64,000 bases of DNA. It comes from Lysinibacillus fusiformis (GTDB taxonomy: Bacteria > Bacillota > Bacilli > Bacillales_A > Planococcaceae). How positions within the stretch are numbered: the stretch's first letter is position 1; each line of letters begins with the position of its first letter. The position numbers and the translations under genes are program-made. Where the stretch lies: NCBI RefSeq assembly GCF_016925635.1, contig NZ_CP070490.1:496001-560000 (forward strand), written 5' to 3'. Below are positions 46,856-55,621 of this stretch, piece after piece. The notes under the pieces were generated by a model, which worked only from the letters and a program-made list of their open reading frames with translations, was not told the DNA's origin and ran no database searches.

Positions 46856-48124
46856 TTATTGAGTAGCGGAAACGTCTCCAACATTTTGCGCTGCTTTTAA
46901 AGCTGTTTGCTTACGTACATCTGCACGTAACGTTAAGGAAATAATTAACGAAGCTGCGATTAACCCAGCAAATACATAGAATACAGGAATATAGCTTCCA
47001 TAAGCATTTTTGATTGCGCTTACTAACAATGGTCCGAAAACTCCACCCAATGACCACGTTGTTAATAAATAACCATGAATAACACCAAGTTGCTTTGTTC
47101 CAAATAAATCACTTGCAAAAGCAGGTAGATTTGAGAACCCACCACCATAGCAACTAACAACTAAGAAAATAAGTGCTTGGAAAATAATCACGTTAGTTGT
47201 ATGTGGTAAAACGATAAATGTGATTAGCTGTGCTGTAAAGAAAATAACGAAAACGTTTGAACGACCTATATAATCAGACACAGCAGCCCAAATTAAACGG
47301 CCACCACCATTAAATAACCCCATAATTCCTACCATTGCTGCAGCACCTGCAACAGATAGACCGACAATTTCCTGTGCCATTGGTGAAGCAACAGAAATCA
47401 TCATAATCCCTGCTGTTACATTGACTAAATGCATTGACCAAAGCATCCAGAAATGCTTTGTTTTAACAGCTTCTCGTGCTGACATAACAGCTAAATCTTT
47501 CTTCACTACATCCTTGCCATTATTGGCAGCTGCTTTCATATTAGCAGGCATATAACCTGGCTTAGGTGGTGCTATATATGAAGCCCCTAAAATCATTAAC
47601 GTGAAGTAACTTGCCCCTAGAATAAAGTATGTTGTAGAAATGCCAACTGCCTCCATTAAGTTGGCTGCGACTGGTGCTGTAATAAGTGCACCCGATCCAA
47701 AACCAAGTACGGCCATACCTGTTGCTAGTCCACGACGGTCTGGGAACCATTTTACAAGTGTTGATACAGGTGCAATATAGCCAATCCCCATTCCTAATCC
47801 ACTAAGAACACCATATGTTAACCAGTACATGACAACAGAATCCATTGAAATGGCTACACCAGCACCAGCTTGTCCTGCTCCAAATAAGACAGCTGCTACC
47901 ATCGCCGATTTACGTGGTCCCATTTTTTCTACTAAACTACCAAATAATGCGGCTGAGAAACCAGCTAACCCCATCATAATGGTAAAGGCAATCGTTACCT
48001 TTGTTTCACTCCATCCCATTTCTGTGACAATCGGTAGCTTGTATACACTGTATGCATAGGCTCCACCGATTGAAAGGTGAATAGCGATTGCAGATAATGC
48101 AATTAACCATCTATTTTTATTCAT
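46856..48124 (-). CDS. MFS transporter, oxalate/formate antiporter (OFA) family
   Basis: 422-aa, 12-segment membrane protein. The start RWLIALSAIAIHLSIGGAYAYSVYKLPI, the GLGMGIGYIAPVSTLVKWFPDRRGLATGMAVLGFGSGALI block and YGGGFSNLPAFASDLFGTKQLG are typical of OFA proteins such as YhjX, which move small carboxylates (oxalate/formate, pyruvate or similar). Divergent from the dctS-like kinase across an 830-bp gap, so it may belong to the same carboxylate regulon. Confidence 0.85.
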   Translation of the reverse strand: MNKNRWLIALSAIAIHLSIGGAYAYSVYKLPIVTEMGWSETKVTIAFTIMMGLAGFSAALFGSLVEKMGPRKSAMVAAVLFGAGQAGAGVAISMDSVVMYWLTYGVLSGLGMGIGYIAPVSTLVKWFPDRRGLATGMAVLGFGSGALITAPVAANLMEAVGISTTYFILGASYFTLMILGASYIAPPKPGYMPANMKAAANNGKDVVKKDLAVMSAREAVKTKHFWMLWSMHLVNVTAGIMMISVASPMAQEIVGLSVAGAAAMVGIMGLFNGGGRLIWAAVSDYIGRSNVFVIFFTAQLITFIVLPHTTNVIIFQALIFLVVSCYGGGFSNLPAFASDLFGTKQLGVIHGYLLTTWSLGGVFGPLLVSAIKNAYGSYIPVFYVFAGLIAASLIISLTLRADVRKQTALKAAQNVGDVSATQ

Positions 48125-48955
48125 AAATTCTCATTTCTCCCCTCTTTTGCTACCTGTGAAAATTCTATGAACGTCCATGTTAAACAATTTACCACTTAGA
48201 ATTATTCAAATGCAAGATGTTTTTCTAAAAAATATTATTTCTCCAAAAAGTTTTTCTCTCTTTTCTTAATTAGCAAAAACAAACAACTCTTACAGCCTCT
48301 AAGCAAAATGAAGTTTTACATACTAATAAATCAACATATATTAGATTTTATTATTTTTCTACTCTACTTTATCGTTATATATTAATTATTTTAAAATAAT
48401 TATTTTTGTGTATATTTTCACATACCATTGATGAATAAAATCTTAACTAGAATATTAATTCTATTATTTATCTATAGATAGAACTGTTTCTTGAGTTTGT
48501 TTACGCAAGAATTTTTAAGAGTGGAAGAGAAATTTGAAACTATTTTCAACAAGATTTTCACTTTTAGATGAATAAATAAAAAGTAGATTCCCACCTTCTA
48601 TTTCCATATTTTTTATTTTATATAAAAAATTTATAATACAATCAATGTATATTTCAAATTATATATTGAAAGTTAAATATTTTTTATTATTCAAATATAT
48701 ATATTAGAGTTGAATTTTCTGGCATATATACCCTAAAACAACACTATAAACCATTCCTCATCTATTGTTTTGTTATACTACACAATTTAAAAAATAGTTT
48801 TCAATAAATCTTGTATTACAACAGTTTTGTTATTTATGGTAATTTAGTATAAACTAAGAATTTTTAGTATGTTATGCAGTAAAGCTACTTAATTTGTGGA
48901 ACGAGGTGATGAATTTATAAAAGAAAGCTAATAGCTATCGCTCTTTTATATATCT
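48125..48955. promoter_or_regulatory. Long AT-rich divergent region between OFA gene and dctS
   Basis: 831 bp, very AT-rich, with no credible gene on either strand. It holds two dyads (TTTCAA-N8-TTGAAA at 48652-48671 and ATTCAA-N15-TTGAAT at 48689-48715) and two copies of the TTGTTATA/TTGTATTA motif (48770-48785, 48811-48824). Near dctS there is a GAGGTGATG with the minimal frame MNL-stop at 48909. The dctS start itself has no good RBS. Length suggests several regulator sites for both genes. Confidence 0.4.
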
Positions 48956-50527
48956 ATGAAAAATATATCTTTACGTCTAAAAATGTTTATTTTTTCATTT
49001 ATTATTGTCCTTTTTTCTATAGCAACAAGTGGTGCTATCATGATCCATAACCTTTCCGGTGCATTTGAGAAAGAATTTGGAGCACGAGCTATTGCTATCG
49101 CGAGAACCGTTTCACAACTGACAGATGTACAAAATAATGTTGGGAAGCCGAATGGATTTGAGGTTATTCAACCCATTGCAGAGAGAATTCGTTTAACAAC
49201 TGATGTTGATTATATCGTGATCATTGATATGAAAAAAATCCGCTATTCTCATCCTTCAGAGAGCAAACTCGGCACAGTTTTTGAGGGTGGAGACGAAATA
49301 GAAGCTTTTTCACAGCATGAATACATATCAAAGGCTCAAGGAGTGCTTGGCTATTCCATCCGTGCATTCGTTCCTATAATGAATGAAGAAGGAACACAAC
49401 AAGTTGGTGTTATTACAGTTGGGTTACTCACCCCAAAATGGTACAACCTACTAGATGAATATCAATTTGATATATTGATTTCTCTTTTTTGGGGACTAGC
49501 TATTGGATTAGGTGGTTCAGTCTGGGTGGCTAACCACCTAAAGCGTCAAACATTTAACTTAGAGCCATACGAAATAGCTCGCTTAGTGGAAGAGCGATCT
49601 GGCATTATACAGGCAATGGATATCGGTATATTAGCAACTGACGAAAGCGGTAATGTATCATTTATTAACCGCCTCGCAAGGCAATATACTCATTTCTTTG
49701 AACAGAGAATTTCTCGCAAAGAATTATTTAATGGGACATGGCTTGCGGAAGACATTTTACAGCAGCATGAAATATATAGACCTTTACTTATACATGACCA
49801 GATGTATTTAGTACGAACCTTCCCTATTCGAATTTTAGATCAAAATGCCGGATACCTCATAATGTTAACTGATCGAAAAGAGGCAAATATGTTAGCTGAA
49901 GAACTTACAGGTATAAAAATGCTGGTGGATTCATTACGCGCTCAACAGCATGAATATATGAATCGTTTACATAGTATTGCGGGATTAATTCAACTAGATC
50001 GTAATGATGAAGCCCTGAGTCTTATTATCGATGAAATTACGGATGAAGAGGAAATTATACAAAATTTACATGATAAAATACTTGATTACTCGATCCAAGG
50101 TTTATTGCTTGGGAAGTATTCGAGAGCAAAAGAACTCGGCGTGGAACTGACCATTGATGATGATTCAAAGCTAGTCGATATAATGAGCGGTTTTTCTAGT
50201 GGGGATTTAGTTACTATTATAGGAAATTTGCTTGATAACGCTATGGAAGCATGCTTTGGGTGTATGTATAAAGATGTACGATTAACGTTAATTGGTGATA
50301 AACATTATCTGTATATAGAGGTACAGGACAGTGGCTTGGGAATAATAGGTATACCTCAACAAATTTTCGATTATGGTTTTACTACCAAACAAAAGGAAGG
50401 ACATGGTATTGGCCTTGCGCTTGTTAAACAAATTGTAGAATCTAATAACGGAAATATACAGGTAGAATCAACGATTAATGTCGGTACAAACATTACTATT
50501 GAGGTAGGGGTGATAGAAGAACTATGA
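48956..50527 (+). CDS. dctS: DcuS/CitA-type sensor histidine kinase
   Basis: 523-aa membrane kinase for extracellular carboxylates. A transmembrane helix at about residues 8-30, an extracellular Cache/PDC-like domain, a second helix near 172-195, a cytoplasmic PAS-like region, then the CitA-class H-box LRAQQHEYMNRLHSIAGLIQL (His near 332). The ATPase domain shows the N box GNLLDNAMEA, G1 VQDSGLGI and G2 KEGHGIGLALVK. It overlaps the regulator gene by 4 bp. The symbol is by analogy with the B. subtilis dctS-dctR-dctB cluster. No convincing RBS at the ATG. Confidence 0.87.
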   Translation: MKNISLRLKMFIFSFIIVLFSIATSGAIMIHNLSGAFEKEFGARAIAIARTVSQLTDVQNNVGKPNGFEVIQPIAERIRLTTDVDYIVIIDMKKIRYSHPSESKLGTVFEGGDEIEAFSQHEYISKAQGVLGYSIRAFVPIMNEEGTQQVGVITVGLLTPKWYNLLDEYQFDILISLFWGLAIGLGGSVWVANHLKRQTFNLEPYEIARLVEERSGIIQAMDIGILATDESGNVSFINRLARQYTHFFEQRISRKELFNGTWLAEDILQQHEIYRPLLIHDQMYLVRTFPIRILDQNAGYLIMLTDRKEANMLAEELTGIKMLVDSLRAQQHEYMNRLHSIAGLIQLDRNDEALSLIIDEITDEEEIIQNLHDKILDYSIQGLLLGKYSRAKELGVELTIDDDSKLVDIMSGFSSGDLVTIIGNLLDNAMEACFGCMYKDVRLTLIGDKHYLYIEVQDSGLGIIGIPQQIFDYGFTTKQKEGHGIGLALVKQIVESNNGNIQVESTINVGTNITIEVGVIEEL

Positions 50528-51192
50528 ACAAACTTTCAGTTTTTATTGTAGAAGATGATCCAATGGTGCTTGAAATTAATAAAGGTTTTTTAAATAAAAT
50601 GGTTGGGTTTCAGCTTATAGGCGAATCAGTCACTGGTCATGATGCTTACGAAAAAATTAAAGTGAAAAAACCAAATTTAATTTTACTAGACATGTTTTTA
50701 CCAGATATGACTGGTATGGATTTATTTTTAAAACTACGTTCCGAAAGGATTCCTTCAGATATTATTCTGATAACTGCTGCTCGAGATGCACCAACTGTTC
50801 AAGAGGCTTTACGACTTGGTGCAAGCGATTATCTCATTAAGCCCTTTCGCTTCGAACGTTTTGAAAAAGCTTTACAGCAATATAAAAATACCTCTAAATT
50901 GTTTTCTAATTGCACAGCCTTAAATCAAGAGGATATTGATAGTTGGCTAGGTATACAGCAACATTCTAACGAATTACCTAAAGGCTTAAACAATTTAACA
51001 ATGAAACAAATATTAGATTATTTAACAACTTATCAAGTAGCTATAACTTCAGAGCAGCTGGCGCAAAATGTTGGAATGGCAAGGGTCACAGTTCGAAAAT
51101 ACTTAGATTTTTTAGCAACTAAAGGAACCGTTAACATTGAACTACAATACGGAACAGTTGGACGACCAACGAAATATTATTCTATAAAATAG
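50524..51192 (+). CDS. dctR: CitB/DctR-type response regulator
   Basis: 222 aa. Receiver domain with the acidic pocket VEDDPM, phosphoacceptor Asp56 in LILLDMFLPDMTG, and KPF. The C-terminal winged-helix-like output (SEQLAQNVGMARVTVRKYLDFLATKG) resembles CitT/DctR/MalR. ATGA overlap with the kinase gene. Expected to activate the TRAP operon immediately downstream in response to C4-dicarboxylate or a similar acid. Confidence 0.9.
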   Translation: MNKLSVFIVEDDPMVLEINKGFLNKMVGFQLIGESVTGHDAYEKIKVKKPNLILLDMFLPDMTGMDLFLKLRSERIPSDIILITAARDAPTVQEALRLGASDYLIKPFRFERFEKALQQYKNTSKLFSNCTALNQEDIDSWLGIQQHSNELPKGLNNLTMKQILDYLTTYQVAITSEQLAQNVGMARVTVRKYLDFLATKGTVNIELQYGTVGRPTKYYSIK

Positions 51193-51228
51193 TTGAGCAT
51201 AAATAGTTATTAAAATAAAATCTCATAT

Positions 51229-51315
51229 AGAATCTGCTATTTTTCTTATTGTGCATAGCTTTATGATGCTTTACTATGCACATTTATAAAAGAAAAGTAA
51301 GCAGATTCTTTTTTC
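51229..51315 (+). terminator. Long hairpin terminator after dctR
   Basis: Outer arms AGAATCTGCT (51229-51238) and AGCAGATTCT (51300-51309), middle A/T pairing, inner arms TGTGCATAG (51250-51258) and CTATGCACA (51274-51282). A T run follows. It separates dctSR from dctB. Confidence 0.8.
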
Positions 51316-51328
51316 TCCAGCAATCATC

Positions 51329-51373
51329 TTGTATTATAACAATTTATCAGTATAACTAATTGTTATATACCAT
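51329..51373. promoter_or_regulatory. Two candidate regulator sites upstream of dctB
   Basis: TTGTATTATAACAA (51329-51342) and TTGTTATATACCAT (51360-51373), 31 bp apart (about three turns), just upstream of the dctB -35. They resemble the palindrome at 46770-46785 and sites in front of dctS, so DctR is a candidate binder. Confidence 0.45.
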
Positions 51374-51404
51374 AAATACCAAAATGTTCATTAAAACCAT
51401 AATA

Positions 51405-51432
51405 TTGAATATTTATTCGTTTAAAATACAAT
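51405..51432 (+). promoter_or_regulatory. Promoter of the dctB-dctP TRAP operon
   Basis: TTGAAT (51405-51410), 16-bp spacer, TACAAT (51427-51432), 41 bp before the dctB ATG. Confidence 0.6.
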
Positions 51433-51446
51433 AGAAAGCGTTCACA
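51432..51446. promoter_or_regulatory. cre site over the dctB promoter
   Basis: TAGAAAGCGTTCACA fits the degenerate cre consensus WTGNAANCGNWNNCW with one mismatch. It starts at the last base of the -10 and covers the transcription start, where CcpA binding represses. Confidence 0.68.
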
Positions 51447-51472
51447 TCTTATACAGTTAGGAGTGAATTTAC

Positions 51473-52507
51473 ATGTGGCGTAATCCTATAAAAGTACTTT
51501 TCTTAAACTTATGTTTTTTTACCATCTTAATAGGTTGTCAACAGCAAACCTATCCAACTGACAATGAGCAATTAAGTCATGAAGAGCAAATTGTCATTCG
51601 CTTTTCACATGTTGTTGGTGAAAACACACCTAAAGGAATGGCAGCAATTAAATTTGCGGAGCTTATTAAGGAACGAAGTAATGGTCATGTAGAGATTCAA
51701 GTTTTCCCGAATGGCGTACTGTACAAGGATGGTGAGGAGATGAATGCTCTTTTAAGAGGAGATATTCAGATGATTGCCCCTGCCGTTTCAAAAATTACTA
51801 CGTTTGTACCTGAATGGTCTGTCATGGATTTACCTTATGCATTTAAAAATACAAAAGAAGTTCATACATATGTTGAAAGCGAAGTTGGACAATCATTAAT
51901 GAAGAGATTAAATAAACACAATCTGATCTCGATGGGCGTATGGGATAGTGGCTTTAAACAGTTAAGCAATAGTATTCGTCCCATCCAAAACTTAACTGAT
52001 CTACAAGGCTTACGTATGAGAATAATGCCAAGTGATATTTTAGCTGAGCAATTTTCCATTGCCGGTGCCTATCCTAGAAGAATTGATTTCAATACGGTCT
52101 TTCATCAACTACAAAAAGGCAATGTCGATGGGCAAGAAAATACGCTCACTAATATTACAAGCAAAAATCTACATTCGCTTCAAGATTACTTAACTATTAG
52201 TAATCATGGATATCTAGGCTATTTGTTATTAATGAATAATGAATTTTGGAATTCCCTCCCTAAAAATGTGCAGGAGCTTTTGATTGATACTCTTGAGGAA
52301 GTACAAATATGGGAGTGGCAACAAGCAGAGAATTTAAGTGCAGAAAGACTTCAGGAAATGGAAGCATGTCAATGCATACAAATTCATTATTTAACAAAGG
52401 AAGAAATAGAAGATTGGGAAAACGCCTTTAAACCTGTATACGACTATTATGCGGAAAATTATGGTTTTAAATATATTGAGGCACTTCCTAAAAATCAATT
52501 TCATTAA
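51473..52507 (+). CDS. TRAP-type solute-binding lipoprotein (DctB-like)
   Basis: 344-aa DctP-family extracytoplasmic binding protein. Lipoprotein signal with Cys near residue 22 (FFTILIGCQQQ). FSHVVGENTPKGMAAIKFAELI is the family N-terminus, GLRMRIM carries the conserved carboxylate-binding Arg, and NVDGQENTLTN the conserved Asn. It is diverged from the second binding protein downstream. In B. subtilis the DctP-family lipoprotein DctB is needed for DctSR signalling rather than transport; placement directly after dctSR makes that role plausible here. Confidence 0.85.
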   Translation: MWRNPIKVLFLNLCFFTILIGCQQQTYPTDNEQLSHEEQIVIRFSHVVGENTPKGMAAIKFAELIKERSNGHVEIQVFPNGVLYKDGEEMNALLRGDIQMIAPAVSKITTFVPEWSVMDLPYAFKNTKEVHTYVESEVGQSLMKRLNKHNLISMGVWDSGFKQLSNSIRPIQNLTDLQGLRMRIMPSDILAEQFSIAGAYPRRIDFNTVFHQLQKGNVDGQENTLTNITSKNLHSLQDYLTISNHGYLGYLLLMNNEFWNSLPKNVQELLIDTLEEVQIWEWQQAENLSAERLQEMEACQCIQIHYLTKEEIEDWENAFKPVYDYYAENYGFKYIEALPKNQFH

Positions 52508-52564
52508 CTAGGGTTTAAAAGGTTGTCCTTTTAACTATAAATATAAATTTTAGGGGGATATAGA

Positions 52565-53611
52565 ATGAAAAAATGGCTTTTCATGTCATTCATGGCTTTG
52601 CTTTTACTAGTACTTGCAGCTTGTGGTGGCGACAAAAAAGAACCTGCTTCTGCTCCAGCAGCTGAAGGAGATGGTGGTTATACTAAAGAAAAACCTCTTA
52701 TTATTAAGTTCTCTCATGTAACTTCTATAGATAGCGTTAAAGGTAAAGCAGCTGAGGCATTTGCAAAATTAGTTGATGAAAAAACAGAAGGTAAAGTGAA
52801 AGTTGAGGTTTATCCATCCTCACAACTATATGGAGATAATGATGAATTAGATGCCTTAGTATCAGGAAATGTGCATATGATTGCTCCTTCCGTAACGAAA
52901 ATGGTAAAAATCGATCCTCGTTGGCAATATGTTGATATGCCATACCTTTTTGAAAATCAAGAGCATGCTCGTAAGTTCTTTAATTCAGATGTTGCAAAAC
53001 TAATTCTAGAATCTGACCAATTAGCAGCTAACGATATCAAAGGTCTTGTATTCTGGGAAAATGGTTTTAAACACTTTTCCAATAACAAACACCCACTTGT
53101 GACAGTGGACGATTTTAAAGGACTAAAATTCAGAGCACAAGCAGGTAAAGTTTTAGAATCGCAGTTTAAAGCATTGAATGCTGGTTCTGCGACAATTGCA
53201 TTTGGTGAAACGTACGCTGCATTACAACAAGGAACAGTAGACGGACAAGAAAACACATTTAATAACTTTGATACTCAAAAATATCAAGAAGTTCAAAAAC
53301 ACTTCTCTGTATCTGAACATGGTCGTCTAGACTATGCCATCTTTGTAAACAAAACATTCTGGGAAAAAATACCTTCAGAGCTATTAACAGCAGTAGAAGA
53401 ATCATTAAATGAGGCAACAACGTTAGCTTGGGATTTAGCTGCGCAAGAAAACGAAAAATCATTCGAAAACATTAAAAACTCTGGCATCGAAGTCATTGAG
53501 CTAACTGATGCTGAAAAAGAAGCAATAAAAAAACAACTGGAACCAGTCTATGAAGAGTTTACTGATGTTATCACAGAAGAATTAATTAATGGTATTCGTG
53601 ATTTAAAATAA
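52565..53611 (+). CDS. dctP: TRAP transporter solute-binding protein DctP
   Basis: 348-aa lipoprotein (LLVLAACGGDKKE) of the DctP family that captures a carboxylate for the DctQM membrane unit. IIKFSHVTSIDSVKGKAAEAFAKLV, GLKFRAQ with the ligand Arg, and GTVDGQENTFNNF are diagnostic. AGGGGG precedes the ATG. 57 bp after the first binding-protein gene. Substrate probably C4-dicarboxylate, not proven. Confidence 0.92.
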   Translation: MKKWLFMSFMALLLLVLAACGGDKKEPASAPAAEGDGGYTKEKPLIIKFSHVTSIDSVKGKAAEAFAKLVDEKTEGKVKVEVYPSSQLYGDNDELDALVSGNVHMIAPSVTKMVKIDPRWQYVDMPYLFENQEHARKFFNSDVAKLILESDQLAANDIKGLVFWENGFKHFSNNKHPLVTVDDFKGLKFRAQAGKVLESQFKALNAGSATIAFGETYAALQQGTVDGQENTFNNFDTQKYQEVQKHFSVSEHGRLDYAIFVNKTFWEKIPSELLTAVEESLNEATTLAWDLAAQENEKSFENIKNSGIEVIELTDAEKEAIKKQLEPVYEEFTDVITEELINGIRDLK

Positions 53612-53774
53612 AACAAGCTCTAAAAAAACTTATTATTCCAACAATTAAAGAATTAAAGTAATAGGAATCTATAACAAATTCTAGGGAATCTTTGTTAGGA
53701 AGTTGCCTAGTTGTCGATTATTTTCATCAATATCAATAAATTTTATTAGTAAATCGCTTACATGAACCTTATAC

Positions 53775-53840
53775 AAACGGGTGCTAAGAAGCTCACTTCA
53801 AACTGCAACATTTACAGTGGGAATAAAAGCATCCGTTTTT
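53775..53840 (+). terminator. Terminator-like hairpin between dctP and dctQ
   Basis: AAACGGGTGCT (53775-53785) pairs along 11 bp, one G-T, with AGCATCCGTTT (53828-53838), followed by TT. The 42-nt loop has its own short stem (ACTG/CAGT). It lies in a 254-bp gap inside the operon and ends 25 bp before dctQ, so it may attenuate or process the mRNA so that binding protein exceeds membrane subunits. Confidence 0.55.
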
Positions 53841-53865
53841 AACTTTAAATAAAGGAGGCAAAAAC

Positions 53866-54363
53866 ATGACAGCCGTTTATAAAATATGGGGCTACTTAGA
53901 AGAAATTCTTGCTGGAATTTTTTTCGTAGCAGGTGTCGTGCTCATTTTCTATGGAGTTATTATGCGCTACATATTCAATGAACCACAAGCATGGGTAGAG
54001 GAATTAGCACGCTATTCTATAATTTGGGGTACATTTTTGGGGTTTGGCTTAGCTCTTCGCCACAATCAGCATATACAGGTGGATATACTATATGACAAAT
54101 TAAAACCATCGAAAAAACGTCTATTAGATTTAGTAGCAACAGGTTTGAGCATCGCCTTTTGCCTAATTTACACTTATTATGGCTTTGTTTTAGTGGAAAA
54201 TCGCTATACATCTGGTATGGTTTCACTTGATATCGGAATTCCAATGTGGATTGTATATTTAGTCTTACCTCTTTCAGGTATTTTATTTTTACTGAGATTC
54301 GTAGAACGATTAGTTAATATTCTACGAGGAAAGGATGAAGAATATGCTAATCCTCTTACTTAG
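53866..54363 (+). CDS. dctQ: TRAP transporter small permease DctQ
   Basis: 165-aa membrane protein with four hydrophobic segments. The first loop RYIFNEPQAWVEELARYSIIWGTFLG contains the DctQ family pattern, with RHNQHIQVD following. It pairs with DctM to form the sodium-driven TRAP transporter. AAAGGAGG precedes the ATG. Its end overlaps the dctM start. Confidence 0.92.
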   Translation: MTAVYKIWGYLEEILAGIFFVAGVVLIFYGVIMRYIFNEPQAWVEELARYSIIWGTFLGFGLALRHNQHIQVDILYDKLKPSKKRLLDLVATGLSIAFCLIYTYYGFVLVENRYTSGMVSLDIGIPMWIVYLVLPLSGILFLLRFVERLVNILRGKDEEYANPLT

Positions 54364-55612
54364 TTTCTTTTTGCTATTATTTCTACGCGTACCTGTTGCT
54401 ATTAGCTTAGCACTATCAACAATTCTAGTATTCTTCCAAATAGATTTTAATATGAATATGATTCCACAGCGCATTTTTACTGCATTAGATTCTTTCCCTA
54501 TGATGGCCATCCCAGGATTCGTGCTGGCTGGCGTATTAATGGCGCGCGGTGGGATATCAAAATATTTAATTGAAGCTTTACGTGCATGGATTGGTCACCT
54601 GCCAGGTGGTCTTGCAGTTGTAACAATTGTTGCCTGTGCTATTTTTGCCGCTATTTCAGGCTCTTCACCTGCCACAGCAGCAGCAATAGGCTCTATTATG
54701 ATCCCTGCAATGATTTCAGCAGGCTATAAAAAACGGTATTCGATGGGACTTGTTGCTGCAGGTGGTACATTAGGAATTTTAATTCCACCGAGTGTTCCAT
54801 TAATTATTTATGGAATCACCTCGGAGCAATCAATTGGTGAGTTATTTATGGCTGGTGTTCTTCCTGGACTAGCTTTAACAGGAATATTAATTATTGCTGC
54901 CATCGTTTATGCAAAACGCAATGGTTTTAAAGGAGATCAACCTGCTTCCTGGGAAGAGCGTGGCCGTAAATCTTTAAAAGCCATTTGGGGTGCATTTTTA
55001 CCTTTTTTAATTTTAGGAACAATCTATTCAGGAGTTGTAACACCAACTGAATCAGCAGTAATTGCTGTTTTCTATGGCCTTATCGTATCCTTGTTTATCT
55101 ATCGTGAAATGAAGCTAAAAGATTTCCGCGACGTATTAGTAGAATCTATTAATATTACCGCTATGATTTTCTTAATCATAGGTGCTGCATCACTATTTGG
55201 GCTTTATTTAACAAATGCACAAGTACCACAGCAAGTGGGTGCATGGATTGCAGAAAGTGATTTAAATAAGTGGATTTTTATGATCATTGTCAATATTTTG
55301 TTCTTTATTATGGGTATGTTCTTAGAAGCCGTCTCCATTATTCTTATTACTTTACCAATTTTATTACCAATTCTTGCACACTTCGATATAAATTTAATAC
55401 ACTTTGCCATTATTATGACGATTAATATGGAATTAGGAATGATCACCCCACCAGTTGGATTAAATCTCTTTGTGGTAAGTGGTATTGCAAAAGAAAAACT
55501 TGGAGAAGTGGTAAAAGGCGTTATACCGTTTATCATTTTAATGATTATCTTCTTAGCACTTGTCGTGATAATCCCACAACTTTCTCTCTGGTTACCAGAG
55601 CAAATGAAATAA
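54335..55612 (+). CDS. dctM: TRAP transporter large permease DctM
   Basis: 425-aa polytopic transporter subunit with about 12 segments. Signature blocks include FPMMAIPGFVLAGVLMARGGIS, AAISGSSPATAAAIGSIMIPAM and GTLGILIPPSVPLIIYGITSEQSIGELFMAG. ATG 54335 overlaps dctQ by 29 bp; ATG 54344, 8 bases after AAAGGA, is an equally good start. It should couple sodium entry to uptake of the acid bound by DctP. Confidence 0.94.
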   Translation: MKNMLILLLSFFLLLFLRVPVAISLALSTILVFFQIDFNMNMIPQRIFTALDSFPMMAIPGFVLAGVLMARGGISKYLIEALRAWIGHLPGGLAVVTIVACAIFAAISGSSPATAAAIGSIMIPAMISAGYKKRYSMGLVAAGGTLGILIPPSVPLIIYGITSEQSIGELFMAGVLPGLALTGILIIAAIVYAKRNGFKGDQPASWEERGRKSLKAIWGAFLPFLILGTIYSGVVTPTESAVIAVFYGLIVSLFIYREMKLKDFRDVLVESINITAMIFLIIGAASLFGLYLTNAQVPQQVGAWIAESDLNKWIFMIIVNILFFIMGMFLEAVSIILITLPILLPILAHFDINLIHFAIIMTINMELGMITPPVGLNLFVVSGIAKEKLGEVVKGVIPFIILMIIFLALVVIIPQLSLWLPEQMK

Positions 55613-55621
55613 GGTTTAAAG

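Noticed and set aside
48125..48955. Missed gene in the long gap before dctS
   Set aside because: Stops occur often in all frames and there is no RBS-linked frame of useful length apart from the three-codon MNL.
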